Of a DNA stretch of 11,387 bases, positions 1 to 7,539 are shown one piece after another. The stretch is from Candidatus Melainabacteria bacterium (lineage in GTDB: Bacteria > Actinomycetota > Actinomycetes > Mycobacteriales > Pseudonocardiaceae), in contig CAJCJE010000801.1 in NCBI GenBank assembly GCA_903970565.1, positions 1-11,387 of the forward strand, read 5' to 3'. Under the pieces are notes generated by a model. The model worked only from the letters and a program-made list of their open reading frames with translations. It was not told the origin of the DNA and did no database searches. Every line of letters begins with the position of its first letter. Position 1 is the first letter of the stretch. The position numbers were made by a program, and so were the translations under genes.

Positions 1-350
1 GCCAGGGTGAAGGCGCCGCTGCAGAATCCCACGAGTCGAGCGCCGCGAGCACCGGCTTGGCGAATCGCGTCCAGGACGGCGGGGCGACGAGGCGCCTCGA
101 CGTTGGGACGGTTGGGCACGATGAGTGTGTCGGCGTGACTGGCCGCGTCGAGGCCGGCCACGCCGGTGAGAGTGAAGAACCCTTCTCGCATGAGCGTGTC
201 CGGCTCGGGTGAGCAGAGCCGGAAGTCGTAGAGGTCGCGGCCGATCTCGGGTCGGTGCAGGCCGAAGACCTCGGTCGCGCAGCCGAGCTCGAAGGGGTTG
301 GAGTTCTCGTCCACGATCACGACGACCCGATGCGAGGATCCTTTCGACAT
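1..350 (-). CDS. GlxA-family transcriptional regulator, N-terminal part (cut by window edge)
   Basis: Only the first 116 codons are in the window; the gene continues beyond base 1. The visible part is a DJ-1/PfpI-like amidase-fold domain: an opening beta strand (RVVVIVDE, residues 8-15), a conserved FELGCATEVFGL segment at 20-31, and a nucleophile-elbow motif GFCSGAFTL around Cys110. In the GlxA family this domain precedes a C-terminal AraC-type HTH domain and acts as a ligand sensor rather than a protease; that HTH would lie outside the window. The start is ATG at 350, supported by AGGA at 358-361 with 7 bases spacing. It diverges from the cupin gene across 53 bases, so the two may share a control region. 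A stand-alone DJ-1/PfpI protein cannot be excluded because the C-terminus is missing. There is no sign that it controls the NRPS operon. Confidence 0.85.
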   Translation of the reverse strand, partial: MSKGSSHRVVVIVDENSNPFELGCATEVFGLHRPEIGRDLYDFRLCSPEPDTLMREGFFTLTGVAGLDAASHADTLIVPNRPNVEAPRRPAVLDAIRQAGARGARLVGFCSGAFTL

Positions 351-403
351 ATGCGATTCCTAGCACTCACGCCGTGGGGGCGCCAGCAGCGAGGCTGGGC
401 GGC

Positions 404-799
404 ATGAACAGTGAACCCATCGCCCTCAAGCACGCTCTGGCGTCGTTCGATGACCTGTGGAGCCCGCGGATCGTCACTCGCGTCAACGACTACGAGGTGC
501 GCATAGCCAAGGTCGAGGGCGAGCACGTCTGGCACGTCCACGACCACACCGACGAGTTCTTCCTCGTACTCGACGGTGAACTGCGCATCGCCTTGCGCGA
601 ACCGACCGGCGAACGCACCGTGGTGCTGGAACGAGGTGCGGTCTTCACAGTGCCCCGTGGCACCTACCATCGGCCCGCAGCCTCGTCCGGCTCGTCAATT
701 TTGATGTTCGAGCCTACCGGAACGCCCACGGTCGGCGACCGACACGACGACATCCCCGCGCACGTGGACGCCACCACCGGTCACGAACTGCGACACTGA
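404..799 (+). CDS. Small single-domain cupin protein
   Basis: The protein has 131 residues and one cupin beta-barrel. Cupin motif 1 is visible as H44-x-H46-x4-E51 followed by the conserved VLDGEL, and motif 2 as P84-x-G86-x2-H89. The two His of motif 1, E51 and H89 give the usual metal-binding set, so a metal-binding cupin is likely. The substrate or ligand cannot be told from sequence; members of this group include small dioxygenases, isomerases and sensors. The ATG at 404 is preferred because GAGG lies at 391-394 with 9 bases spacing. The open frame extends further upstream, but there it is Arg/Ser-rich and reads over the antisense regulator gene. It diverges from the GlxA-type regulator, which may regulate it, and converges on the NRPS operon. 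Confidence 0.85.
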   Translation: MNSEPIALKHALASFDDLWSPRIVTRVNDYEVRIAKVEGEHVWHVHDHTDEFFLVLDGELRIALREPTGERTVVLERGAVFTVPRGTYHRPAASSGSSILMFEPTGTPTVGDRHDDIPAHVDATTGHELRH

Positions 800-812
800 T
801 TTCTCAATCCAG

Positions 813-833
813 GTCGCCCGTGTGGAGGGCGAC
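813..833. terminator. Hairpin between convergent genes, candidate bidirectional terminator
   Basis: GTCGCCC (813-819) and GGGCGAC (827-833) form a perfect 7-bp GC-rich stem with a 7-base loop. It lies between the cupin stop (799) and the NRPS stop (882). There is no U-tract, which is common for actinomycete terminators. Its role is inferred from position. Confidence 0.45.
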
Positions 834-848
834 GGCGACCCCCGCGGC

Positions 849-865
849 GGTGCATTCACTGCACC
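849..865. terminator. Second small hairpin, possible terminator helper
   Basis: GGTGCA (849-854) and TGCACC (860-865) form a perfect 6-bp stem around a 5-base loop, 17 bases past the NRPS stop codon on the minus strand. With the neighbouring hairpin it could end the operon transcript. It is short, and could be chance in GC-rich DNA. Confidence 0.3.
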
Positions 866-881
866 CCTCAGCGCCATCACC

Positions 882-3800
882 TCACTGTTCGAAGCCCTGG
901 CCGGTGCGCTGGTGAGCAACCCGATCCTCCGGACTTTCCGACCGATGGGCCGAGTCCTCGGGGCCTACCCGCAGATGGTCAGCGAGGTCCTTGATCGTCA
1001 GGTGAACGAAGAGGTCCGGCAGCATGATCTGGCGATCCGGGAGAGCCTGTTCGAGACCTGCCGCGGCCCTGAGCATCAGGATGGAATCACCGCCGACGTC
1101 GAAGAACCGGTCGTGAACACCGAACCGGCGGTCGCCGAGCACCTCCGTCCACACCATGGCGATGACCTCTTCGAGATCGTCGGGCGTCGGCTGGTGCTCG
1201 CGCCGCACGGCGGTGGCGAGGGCGATCGCGCGGGCTTCGAGCACCGCGACATCTACTTTCCCGTTGGCCGTGACCGGTAGTGAGTCGACCACCGCCCACA
1301 GCACCGGCATCGAATGGCTGGGCAGCCGCTGGGCGACGAACGCCCGCACGCTCTCGGTGATACCGGGTTCAGCTGCCGGCGCCACGATTCCGGCGAGGAT
1401 CTGTCGTCCGCCGGCCGTGGCCGTGGTGGCCACGACCAGGGCATCCTCGACGGCCGGATGGTCGCAGATCGCGCGGGCCACCGCATCCAGCTCGACGCGC
1501 ACACCACGGACCTTGACCTGACGATCCCGACGACCGACGAAACACAGCCTTCCCATGTCGTCCCATCGAGCCAGGTCACCGGTTCGGTAGAGCCGGGCAG
1601 CCAACTCCGGGCTGAAGTGGCCGAACGACGCATCAGTCTCCTCGGCCAGGCCGGCGTACCCCAGCGCCAGCCCGGCACCATGGACATACAGCTCGCCGAT
1701 GCCGCCGCGCGGCGTGAGCCGCCCTGTGGCGTCGAGCACGGCGACACTCGTGCCCTGGATCGGCCGCCCGATCGGGAGCGGATCGTCGACCTCGGCCGGA
1801 TCATCGACATGGTGGACGGTGCTGAACGTGGTGTTCTCCGTAGGCCCGTAACCGTTGCTGATCCGGAGACCGGGGCAGGCTCGCAGGACTTTCCGAACAT
1901 GTTCGGGGGGAACGACGTCGCCGCCGGTCAAGGTCTGCCGAACACCGGTGAACGCATCAGGACGGTAGTCGGCAACGAGCCGGAACAGCCCGGCGGTCAG
2001 CCACAGACCGGTGAGCCGGCGGCTCGCGACGAAGTCGGCGAACGCGTTCGGGGAGACAGCGTCGGTGGCGCCGTACACCTCGACGCAACCGCCTGCCGCC
2101 AGCGGGGCGAAGACCTCCAGCGTCGAGGCGTCGAACGCGAGTGGCGCCAACCGGAGGAAGTGCTCACACGCGCCCGACCGCAGAAACGACGGCTCGTCGA
2201 CCAGTCGTAGCACTGCCCGGTGGGGCACTCTGGTGCCTTTCGGGACGCCGGTCGAACCCGACGTGAACGCGATGTAGGCCACCCGATCCGGGTCGGCCCC
2301 GGCCGGCTCGACGTACTCCTGATCGGTTGGTCGCCATGGGTCGCCGACGGTTGTCGCCTTTCGGTTTGCCAGTGTGGTTGCGATTGCGGCGAGACCGTCA
2401 TGGTCACCGAGCACGAAGCGCGCGCCGGCCGCGGTCAGATAGTGCTCGGCCACGGCCGACGGCAGATCCGGCGCTATACCGGTATAACAAGCGCCGACGC
2501 GGATCACCGCCAGTATCGCCACGATTTCGGCGGCCGACCGGCTGACGGCAAGACCCACACAGTCGCCCGGCCGCACCCCCAGCGAGGCCAATGCGGCCGA
2601 TTGTGCTTCCACCGCGCGTAACAGCTGCCGGTAGGTCAGTGTCGCTTCCGGACCGGCGTCCCGCACGGCAATGGCGTCGAGGCAGCGCCGGGCCCGTTCC
2701 TCGATGAGCTGCCACAGGCCGGAGCGGTGGTCCGTGGCGGGGCCGGTGCCGAGTTCGATGAGTCGTCGTCGGCCGGCTTCGGTCAGTGTCCGGATCTCGA
2801 CGAGGGGACGGTCCTGCGCGCCGGCCAGTTGCCCGAGGGTCCAGTCGAACTCTGCGGCCAGCTCGGCGGCTTCGTCGCTGCGCAGCGCGTCCGTGCGGAA
2901 CTCCAGGGCCAGCCGTGGGCCCTCGGCCCAGCTCTGCACGTAGAGGGTTGCGTCGAAGACCGAGCCGCCGCAGTGGCCCTCGTGGAGGGTGAGGGCCGCA
3001 CCGGCCATCGACAGCTGCGCCGGCACCAGTTCGTCGTGTGCGGCGAACGCGATCTGCACCAGTGGGTTACGCCCGTGGTCGGCCGAGGCGGCTCCCAGGC
3101 CCGCGACGATCTGCTCGAAAGGCACGCTGGGGGACGCGAGCGCCGTTCGAATGGCCGTGGCGAACCCGTGCAGGTACTCCGCGACCGTGTCCGCCTCGTT
3201 AAGGGCGCACCTGAGCGGCAGCACCGCCAGGCAGGGGCCGATGACCTCGAGCGCGTCCGCGTCCGGTCGATTCGCGGCCACCAGCCCGAGTACCAGCCTG
3301 TCGACCGCGGCCCGTCGGCCGACGACCAGTGCCCAGGCCGCCAGGAGCACCGCGTTGCGGGTGAGGCCGGCATCGGTGACCAGCGCGTCGCAGCCGCGCC
3401 GGGCCGCCGCGCTCGGCGCGAAGACGAGGCGGCAGCCGGCGCGGTCTCCCGAGCCGGACCGAGTCAGGTCGGTGGGCAGTTCGACCGCGACGGCCGCACC
3501 GGCCAGGTCGGCCAACCGGTCGGCCAAGGCGCGCTTGGTGACGTCGGCCTGTTCCACCTCGATCAGTCGTTCCTGCGACGGGGCCATGTGTGGCGGGTCG
3601 GCCGGGCGGTCGCCCACCAGGTGGTAGGCCGCCGCGAGTTCTTTCCACAGCAGGCCGATGCTCCAGCCGTCGGCAATGGCATGGTGGATGACAACGGACA
3701 GCACCGAACGGTCATCGGCGACGTGTGTCCAGAGGAACACCACCGGCGGCCGTTCGAACGGCCGCAGCAACGCGGCCGTGGCCCGTTCGAGCAGGGCGTG

Positions 3801-4451
3801 GACGGCGGCGACCGGTTCGGTACCGGCCGGGGGCGAGATCGACTGCTCGATCAGCCGAGGTACCCAGGAGGACAGGACGCGGCGGCGAAGCGCACCGTCG
3901 GCGAGCCGAACGAAAACCGTCCTGAGGGCCTCGTGGCGCAGGGTCACCCGGTGCAGTGCGGCCCGCAGCCGGTCGGCCTCCACCGTGCCCCGGATGTCCG
4001 CGCTGAACAGGAGATGAAACAGAGTGCCGCCTGGTCGATCGGTGTCCAGCAGCATGGCGTTCTGTAGGGCGGAGGCCTCGCGCAGGTCCGGGCCGTTCTC
4101 CCGGTTTCCGGCCGGAACCGTTGCTGGCCGGTCGGGCCGGTCGGTCCGGTCGCGCGCCATCCTGGCCGTTGCCGCGACCTCGGCCAGGGGGGTCGGGCCC
4201 AGCAGTTCGCCGATGTCGATCTGGCGGCCGAGCCTGGCTTCGACGAGCGCGGCAAACTCGATCGCGCGCAGCGAGGTACCGCCAAGGCGCAGGAACGGTT
4301 GTTCGGCGGCAGCTCGGTCGAGGTCGGCGGTGCCGACGCCCAGTACCTGGGCCGCCAGTGGCGTCCACCCGAAATCGGTGGGCTTCGGGTCCACCGGAGA
4401 GGAATCGCCCGTCGTGTCCACGTGGTCCTCCGCATCGCGACCGTCGGTCAT
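882..4451 (-). CDS. Non-ribosomal peptide synthetase, domains T-C-A-T, Val-like A domain
   Basis: The protein has 1189 residues. Domains in order: T1, about 28-100, with LGGTS and Ser60 as the phosphopantetheine site; C, about 122-555, with RHEALRTVF (172-180) and the active motif H256-H257-x3-D261-G262; A, about 575-1075, with FTSGSTGVPKG (729-739), NGYGPTE (866-872), YRTGDL (955-960) and K1065; T2, about 1088-1160, with GGDS and Ser1123. The ten code residues read D774 A775 L778 W817 L841 G843 G867 T875 F876 K1065 (DALWLGGTFK), close to the Val code DAFWIGGTFK. T1 has no A domain and must be loaded in trans. No epimerase, thioesterase or reductase domain follows; a polar 29-residue tail ends the protein and could be a docking segment. 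Core A2 is degenerate (GACYTGIAPDLP). The start ATG overlaps the flavin reductase stop (ATGA) and has AAGGG six bases upstream. It is the last gene of the operon. Confidence 0.95.
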   Translation of the reverse strand: MTDGRDAEDHVDTTGDSSPVDPKPTDFGWTPLAAQVLGVGTADLDRAAAEQPFLRLGGTSLRAIEFAALVEARLGRQIDIGELLGPTPLAEVAATARMARDRTDRPDRPATVPAGNRENGPDLREASALQNAMLLDTDRPGGTLFHLLFSADIRGTVEADRLRAALHRVTLRHEALRTVFVRLADGALRRRVLSSWVPRLIEQSISPPAGTEPVAAVHALLERATAALLRPFERPPVVFLWTHVADDRSVLSVVIHHAIADGWSIGLLWKELAAAYHLVGDRPADPPHMAPSQERLIEVEQADVTKRALADRLADLAGAAVAVELPTDLTRSGSGDRAGCRLVFAPSAAARRGCDALVTDAGLTRNAVLLAAWALVVGRRAAVDRLVLGLVAANRPDADALEVIGPCLAVLPLRCALNEADTVAEYLHGFATAIRTALASPSVPFEQIVAGLGAASADHGRNPLVQIAFAAHDELVPAQLSMAGAALTLHEGHCGGSVFDATLYVQSWAEGPRLALEFRTDALRSDEAAELAAEFDWTLGQLAGAQDRPLVEIRTLTEAGRRRLIELGTGPATDHRSGLWQLIEERARRCLDAIAVRDAGPEATLTYRQLLRAVEAQSAALASLGVRPGDCVGLAVSRSAAEIVAILAVIRVGACYTGIAPDLPSAVAEHYLTAAGARFVLGDHDGLAAIATTLANRKATTVGDPWRPTDQEYVEPAGADPDRVAYIAFTSGSTGVPKGTRVPHRAVLRLVDEPSFLRSGACEHFLRLAPLAFDASTLEVFAPLAAGGCVEVYGATDAVSPNAFADFVASRRLTGLWLTAGLFRLVADYRPDAFTGVRQTLTGGDVVPPEHVRKVLRACPGLRISNGYGPTENTTFSTVHHVDDPAEVDDPLPIGRPIQGTSVAVLDATGRLTPRGGIGELYVHGAGLALGYAGLAEETDASFGHFSPELAARLYRTGDLARWDDMGRLCFVGRRDRQVKVRGVRVELDAVARAICDHPAVEDALVVATTATAGGRQILAGIVAPAAEPGITESVRAFVAQRLPSHSMPVLWAVVDSLPVTANGKVDVAVLEARAIALATAVRREHQPTPDDLEEVIAMVWTEVLGDRRFGVHDRFFDVGGDSILMLRAAAGLEQALPDRQIMLPDLFVHLTIKDLADHLRVGPEDSAHRSESPEDRVAHQRTGQGFEQ

Positions 4452-5017
4452 GGAACGCCCTTCCGCAGCGGCAGCCGATCCGGGTCAGGCCCGTCGGTCG
4501 AGTTCACCGGCTGGTCCTTCGTCGGCCAGGAGCAGAACTGCCGCATGCCGTACAACAACGGGATCTCCGGTGAGAACTCGACCGACACGACTTCGCCCAG
4601 GACGACCTCGTGATCGCTGGACAGAACGGAGTCACCCAGCACGCACTCGGCGAGTGCGAACGAGTCACGCCAGAGCCAGGGCAGCCCGAGCGCGGGCGAG
4701 AACCTCCAGGGCAGGTGCGAGAACCGATTGGGCACGGCGGTCGAGAACAGTTCGGCCGCCGCCCGACCATGGGCGTGCAGCAGGTTGACCGCGAAACTCC
4801 CCCGGCCCCGTACGGCGGCAAGAGTTGGGCTGGTCTTTCTGATGGACACCAGCAATGTCGGGGGGTTGAGCGTGACGCTGCACAGTGACGTGCAGGTGAT
4901 GCCGTGTGGATCGCCCCGCTGATCAAGAGACGTGATCACCGTTACGCCAGTGGGAAACGCACCCATGAAGGCACGGTAGGGCGCGGAGTCCGCATCCCCC
5001 GATCCGACGCTGTTCAT
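4448..5017 (-). CDS. Flavin reductase-like protein (HpaC/PheA2 type)
   Basis: The protein has 189 residues and one flavin_reductase-like FMN-binding split-barrel domain. Family signatures are FPTGVTVIT (21-29), the GITCTSLCSVTLNPP region (39-53), FAVNLL (75-80), DHEVVLGEV (135-143) and a closing PLLYGMRQF (153-161). Such proteins use NAD(P)H to reduce FMN or FAD and hand the reduced flavin to a separate monooxygenase or halogenase. No such partner lies in this window, and the halogenase present here uses iron and 2-oxoglutarate, not flavin. The ATG at 5017 is the only sensible in-frame start, yet it has no Shine-Dalgarno sequence. It overlaps the stop of a short upstream frame as ATGA, which suggests coupled translation. 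Its own stop overlaps the NRPS start by 4 bases, so production is probably tied to the NRPS. Confidence 0.88.
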   Translation of the reverse strand: MNSVGSGDADSAPYRAFMGAFPTGVTVITSLDQRGDPHGITCTSLCSVTLNPPTLLVSIRKTSPTLAAVRGRGSFAVNLLHAHGRAAAELFSTAVPNRFSHLPWRFSPALGLPWLWRDSFALAECVLGDSVLSSDHEVVLGEVVSVEFSPEIPLLYGMRQFCSWPTKDQPVNSTDGPDPDRLPLRKGVP

Positions 5018-5097
5018 AGTGACGGCAACGAAGCAGTGGTCGTCCGGCCGCGCCGGAACCGGCTGGTTGATCCTGAGTGGCCTAACTGGTGAGTCAT
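5014..5097 (-). CDS. Possible 27-residue leader peptide coupled to the flavin reductase
   Basis: A short frame begins with ATG at 5097 and has a well-placed GGAG at 5105-5108 (7 bases spacing). It encodes a basic, Ser/Thr-rich peptide beginning MTHQLGHSG and ending ASLPSL. Its TGA stop overlaps the flavin reductase ATG as ATGA. Since the flavin reductase has no ribosome site of its own, this frame may deliver ribosomes to it. No homologue is recognised. It fills most of the only sizeable gap in the operon (5018-5147). It could equally be a decayed remnant or chance. Confidence 0.35.
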   Translation of the reverse strand: MTHQLGHSGSTSRFRRGRTTTASLPSL

Positions 5098-5147
5098 TCG
5101 GTTTCTCCGTCCAGGGCCGTCGCGGACGAACTGGCCGACCGCTGCCG

Positions 5148-6323
5148 TCAGCCGGGCCGGGCCGTCTGGATCGGTCGATCCACCGAGTCCCGGAACACGT
5201 CGAGCAGGCTCAGCAGCTCTGGTGCACCGTCGAACAGGGTCAGATGGTCGCCGTGCGCACGCACGACGAGCTTGGCATCGGGCAGTCGGTGGGCCACCGC
5301 GACGGAGCCGTCCGGGTGAGCCGTCCGGTCGGTCCGGCTCGTCACGACGAGTGCGGGCATGGTGACGTCGGCCAGGGTCGCGGTGATGTCGTGTTTCATG
5401 ATCGCGCTGTTGAGCCGGCAGTAGCGCAGAAACAACTGTGGCGTGGCATAGGGGTACAGCAGTTGGGCCGCCAGATCGGCCGGTATCGAGGCGGCCACGC
5501 TCTGGCAGACGATGCGGTGGATGCTCGCCGCCTCGGGCAACGACCTCGCCGCCATGTCCATCAGGTCGAGCAGATCCCGCTGGTGGTCGGTTTTGCCAGC
5601 CAGCTCTCCCAGGTGGAAGTCGCCGTGCCACAGGCTGATCGAGCTGACCCTGGACGCGGCCGCGGCGGCCAGTTCGGTGGCCACGACCGCGCCACCGCAC
5701 AGCCCGGCCACGTGCGCCCCGTCCAGGTTCAGCGCGGTGAGCACGGCCAGCGCGTCGTCGACCTGGGCGGCCACGTCGGTGGCCCGGTCGTCGTCGACGT
5801 CGCCGAACATGCCTCGGCTCTCCCAGGTGACCACACGGGCCCGACGAGCCAGGTGACGCATCCACGGTTCGACGAGCCGGGCCGGCATCCCGCACGGCGC
5901 GGACAACAGGACCGCCGGGGCGGTCGGGTCGCCGGCGGCGTAGGCGAGCACCGGGGTGCCGTCACCGGAGGTCACCAGCGCCTGCTCGCAGAACGAGCTG
6001 AAGTCGTCCCTGGCAGCCCGCAGTGCCTGCGCCTCGACCTCGGGCCAGGCCGAGCGCGGTATGCCGCCCAGTTCGTCCGCGCGATCGGCCAGCGCCAGCC
6101 GCCGTCCGATCGCGACATGGAAAGGATCGGCAACCCGGTCACCGGCCACGAGCGCCGGATAGCCGAGACCGGCGCCGATGACGTTGGCCACTGCCAACGA
6201 ATCCGCCGCACTGGAACCGATCACCACTCGTACCGGTGTGCCGAGGGCAACGGCCAGCGGCCTGGTCGAGAGCATCGCCGTCGCCAGGTCGACGACCGAG
6301 CGACTTTCCCTGCCGCTCAGCAA
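5148..6323 (-). CDS. Alpha/beta-hydrolase with Cys nucleophile, SyrC/CmaE-like aminoacyl shuttle
   Basis: The protein has 391 residues. The alpha/beta-hydrolase core runs from about 118 to 380: an oxyanion-region strand ([10 protein letters not shown], 138-147), the elbow G207-L-C209-G-G211, acid Asp332 in SRTD, and base His360 in HGDH. The nucleophile is Cys, not Ser. In the syringomycin and coronatine systems, SyrC and CmaE are Cys-type hydrolase-fold enzymes that carry an aminoacyl group from one carrier domain to another. With a SyrB2-like halogenase next door and an unloaded T domain in the downstream NRPS, the same role is inferred here; a Cys-type editing thioesterase is the alternative. 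Residues 1-115 are an extra N-terminal region (with [20 protein letters not shown] at 31-50) that I do not recognise. The likely start is TTG at 6323, overlapping the halogenase stop by 7 bases with only weak ribosome-site support; ATG at 6275 is the other choice. Confidence 0.85.
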   Translation of the reverse strand: MLSGRESRSVVDLATAMLSTRPLAVALGTPVRVVIGSSAADSLAVANVIGAGLGYPALVAGDRVADPFHVAIGRRLALADRADELGGIPRSAWPEVEAQALRAARDDFSSFCEQALVTSGDGTPVLAYAAGDPTAPAVLLSAPCGMPARLVEPWMRHLARRARVVTWESRGMFGDVDDDRATDVAAQVDDALAVLTALNLDGAHVAGLCGGAVVATELAAAAASRVSSISLWHGDFHLGELAGKTDHQRDLLDLMDMAARSLPEAASIHRIVCQSVAASIPADLAAQLLYPYATPQLFLRYCRLNSAIMKHDITATLADVTMPALVVTSRTDRTAHPDGSVAVAHRLPDAKLVVRAHGDHLTLFDGAPELLSLLDVFRDSVDRPIQTARPG

Positions 6324-7279
6324 GGTGGACTCGACGGTGGGAAGCGGAATTCCCGAGTCGTCTGCTCGGCCAGCCGGTTGTGTCCGTACTCGTCGTGTCC
6401 GGCGACGAGTACCGCGCCGTAGCGGTCGAGGCGCACCTTGCCGCCGTACTCCTCGATCTCCTCGGTATCGGGGTAGACCCGAACCACCGTGGGCACATAG
6501 CGCGCGGCGAAGCCCAGCCGCATCTCGTCGGTCGCCCCGCTGTGCGGCAACGAGGCGTGCATCAGGGTGGACCAGAACATGATCGCCTCGCCGGGGCGCA
6601 TCACCATCGGCACGGCCCTCGACTCGTCGGGTTGCCAGTCGGGGTTCTTCTGGAGCTGTCGGTAGTCATAACCGAAGAAGCCACGCCGGACGCCGGTCTT
6701 GCTGACCGAGTTGATCGAGTCGGGCTGGTAGTCCATCCGCCTGGTCTCGTCGTAGAACATCTCCTCGTGGGTGCCTGGAATGAACTGGAGGCAGCCGGTC
6801 TGCTCGTTCGCCTCGGTGAAGGCGGTCCAGACGGTGATCGTTCCGCCGTAGCCTCCGGCGGCGTCGGGCCAGACGATCTGCGGGGTGCCCGACGCGTTGG
6901 CGAACGTGTCGGCCTGGTGCCAGTCCGTTCCCTCGTCGCCGGGATACTTGGGAAAAAACTCGGTCCGCCAGCACAGGACATCGGGCCCCAGGACGCTGGT
7001 CACCCGGTGCACGATCTCGGGACGGGTGATGTGCCTGGCCAGGAACTCCATGTCGAGATGCCGGTCGTAGTTGGCGATGTTCGTGTTGCCGGCCATTGCC
7101 GCGTCGTCCCGGTAGACGGCCTTGCTGCGGTCCAGGATCTGCAACCGGGCGCGTCGCCAGTTCTGGCGCATCTCGTCGATCTCGTAGACCTGGAACGGGC
7201 CGAAAAAGCCGTCGCGGCGAAAGTCGGCCACCTCCGCCGCTGTCATCGCGAAGGTCTGGTTGGCACTGGTTCGCGTCAT
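6317..7279 (-). CDS. Fe(II)/2-oxoglutarate halogenase, SyrB2 family
   Basis: The protein has 320 residues in the PhyH-like cupin fold. Numbering from the 7279 start, it shows H121-Q-A123 (in [14 protein letters not shown]), H241 (in [13 protein letters not shown]) and R260 (in GFAARYVP). In SyrB2 the equivalents are H116, A118, H235 and R254; the Ala replaces the Asp/Glu of hydroxylases and leaves room for chloride on the iron. Further stretches match SyrB2 as I remember it: [46 protein letters not shown]. It should chlorinate the methyl group of Thr bound to a carrier protein, giving 4-chloro-Thr. ATG at 7279 is chosen over the in-frame ATG at 7285 because AGGAG (7286-7290) touches the first but sits six bases before the second. 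This ribosome site overlaps the carrier-protein stop. CytC3 and KtzD are actinomycete relatives acting on other residues. Confidence 0.95.
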   Translation of the reverse strand: MTRTSANQTFAMTAAEVADFRRDGFFGPFQVYEIDEMRQNWRRARLQILDRSKAVYRDDAAMAGNTNIANYDRHLDMEFLARHITRPEIVHRVTSVLGPDVLCWRTEFFPKYPGDEGTDWHQADTFANASGTPQIVWPDAAGGYGGTITVWTAFTEANEQTGCLQFIPGTHEEMFYDETRRMDYQPDSINSVSKTGVRRGFFGYDYRQLQKNPDWQPDESRAVPMVMRPGEAIMFWSTLMHASLPHSGATDEMRLGFAARYVPTVVRVYPDTEEIEEYGGKVRLDRYGAVLVAGHDEYGHNRLAEQTTREFRFPPSSPPC

Positions 7280-7288
7280 GGCCATCTC

Positions 7289-7528
7289 CTATGTGTTGCT
7301 CTCCACTGCCGACGGGGCGGCCGCGACGACGATCTGGGCCAGGCGCTCGATCGTCGCAACGCCGTCGACCTCGCTGCCGTCGAGCGACAGCCCGTAACGG
7401 CGGTTGATCTCGGTGATGATCCGGATGTAGGCGAGCGAGGTCGCTCCCTGGTCGAACAGGTCCACGTCCGGGTACACCTGGTCGCGTCGTAGGACGGACT
7501 CGACGATCGCGCTGATCTCTTCCACCAC
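7289..7528 (-). CDS. Free-standing peptidyl carrier protein (T domain)
   Basis: The protein has 79 residues, a full acyl/peptidyl carrier domain. The phosphopantetheine site is Ser31 in the segment DLFDQGATSLAYIRI (23-37), with helices following the usual four-helix pattern. It would hold the aminoacyl thioester made by the A-domain protein encoded just upstream and present it to the halogenase; CytC2 and KtzC are comparable stand-alone T proteins, whereas SyrB1 has A and T fused. The start is a GTG pair (7528 and 7525). AGGAGG at 7535-7540 overlaps the A-domain stop codon and gives 6 or 9 bases spacing. The gap to the A-domain gene is 11 bases, so the two are translationally coupled. Confidence 0.92.
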   Translation of the reverse strand: MVEEISAIVESVLRRDQVYPDVDLFDQGATSLAYIRIITEINRRYGLSLDGSEVDGVATIERLAQIVVAAAPSAVESNT

Positions 7529-7539
7529 TGCCTACCTCC

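Noticed and set aside
2727..4067. Long plus-strand open frame (446 codons) opposite the NRPS
   Set aside because: It is a GC-rich antisense shadow of the NRPS, with low-complexity Gly/Arg/Gln composition and no recognisable domain, while the minus strand carries clear C and A domain motifs.
5019..6422. Plus-strand open frame of 467 codons opposite the hydrolase
   Set aside because: Antisense shadow; repetitive Gly/Arg/His/Gln composition and no family motifs, against a full catalytic triad on the minus strand.
6317..7279. Ordinary phytanoyl-CoA-type hydroxylase
   Set aside because: The HxD/E iron ligand is replaced by HQA and the surrounding sequence matches SyrB2, so halogenation is the better reading.
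6236..7492. Plus-strand open frame of 418 codons opposite the halogenase and carrier protein
   Set aside because: It spans two well-supported minus-strand genes and contains no known domain.
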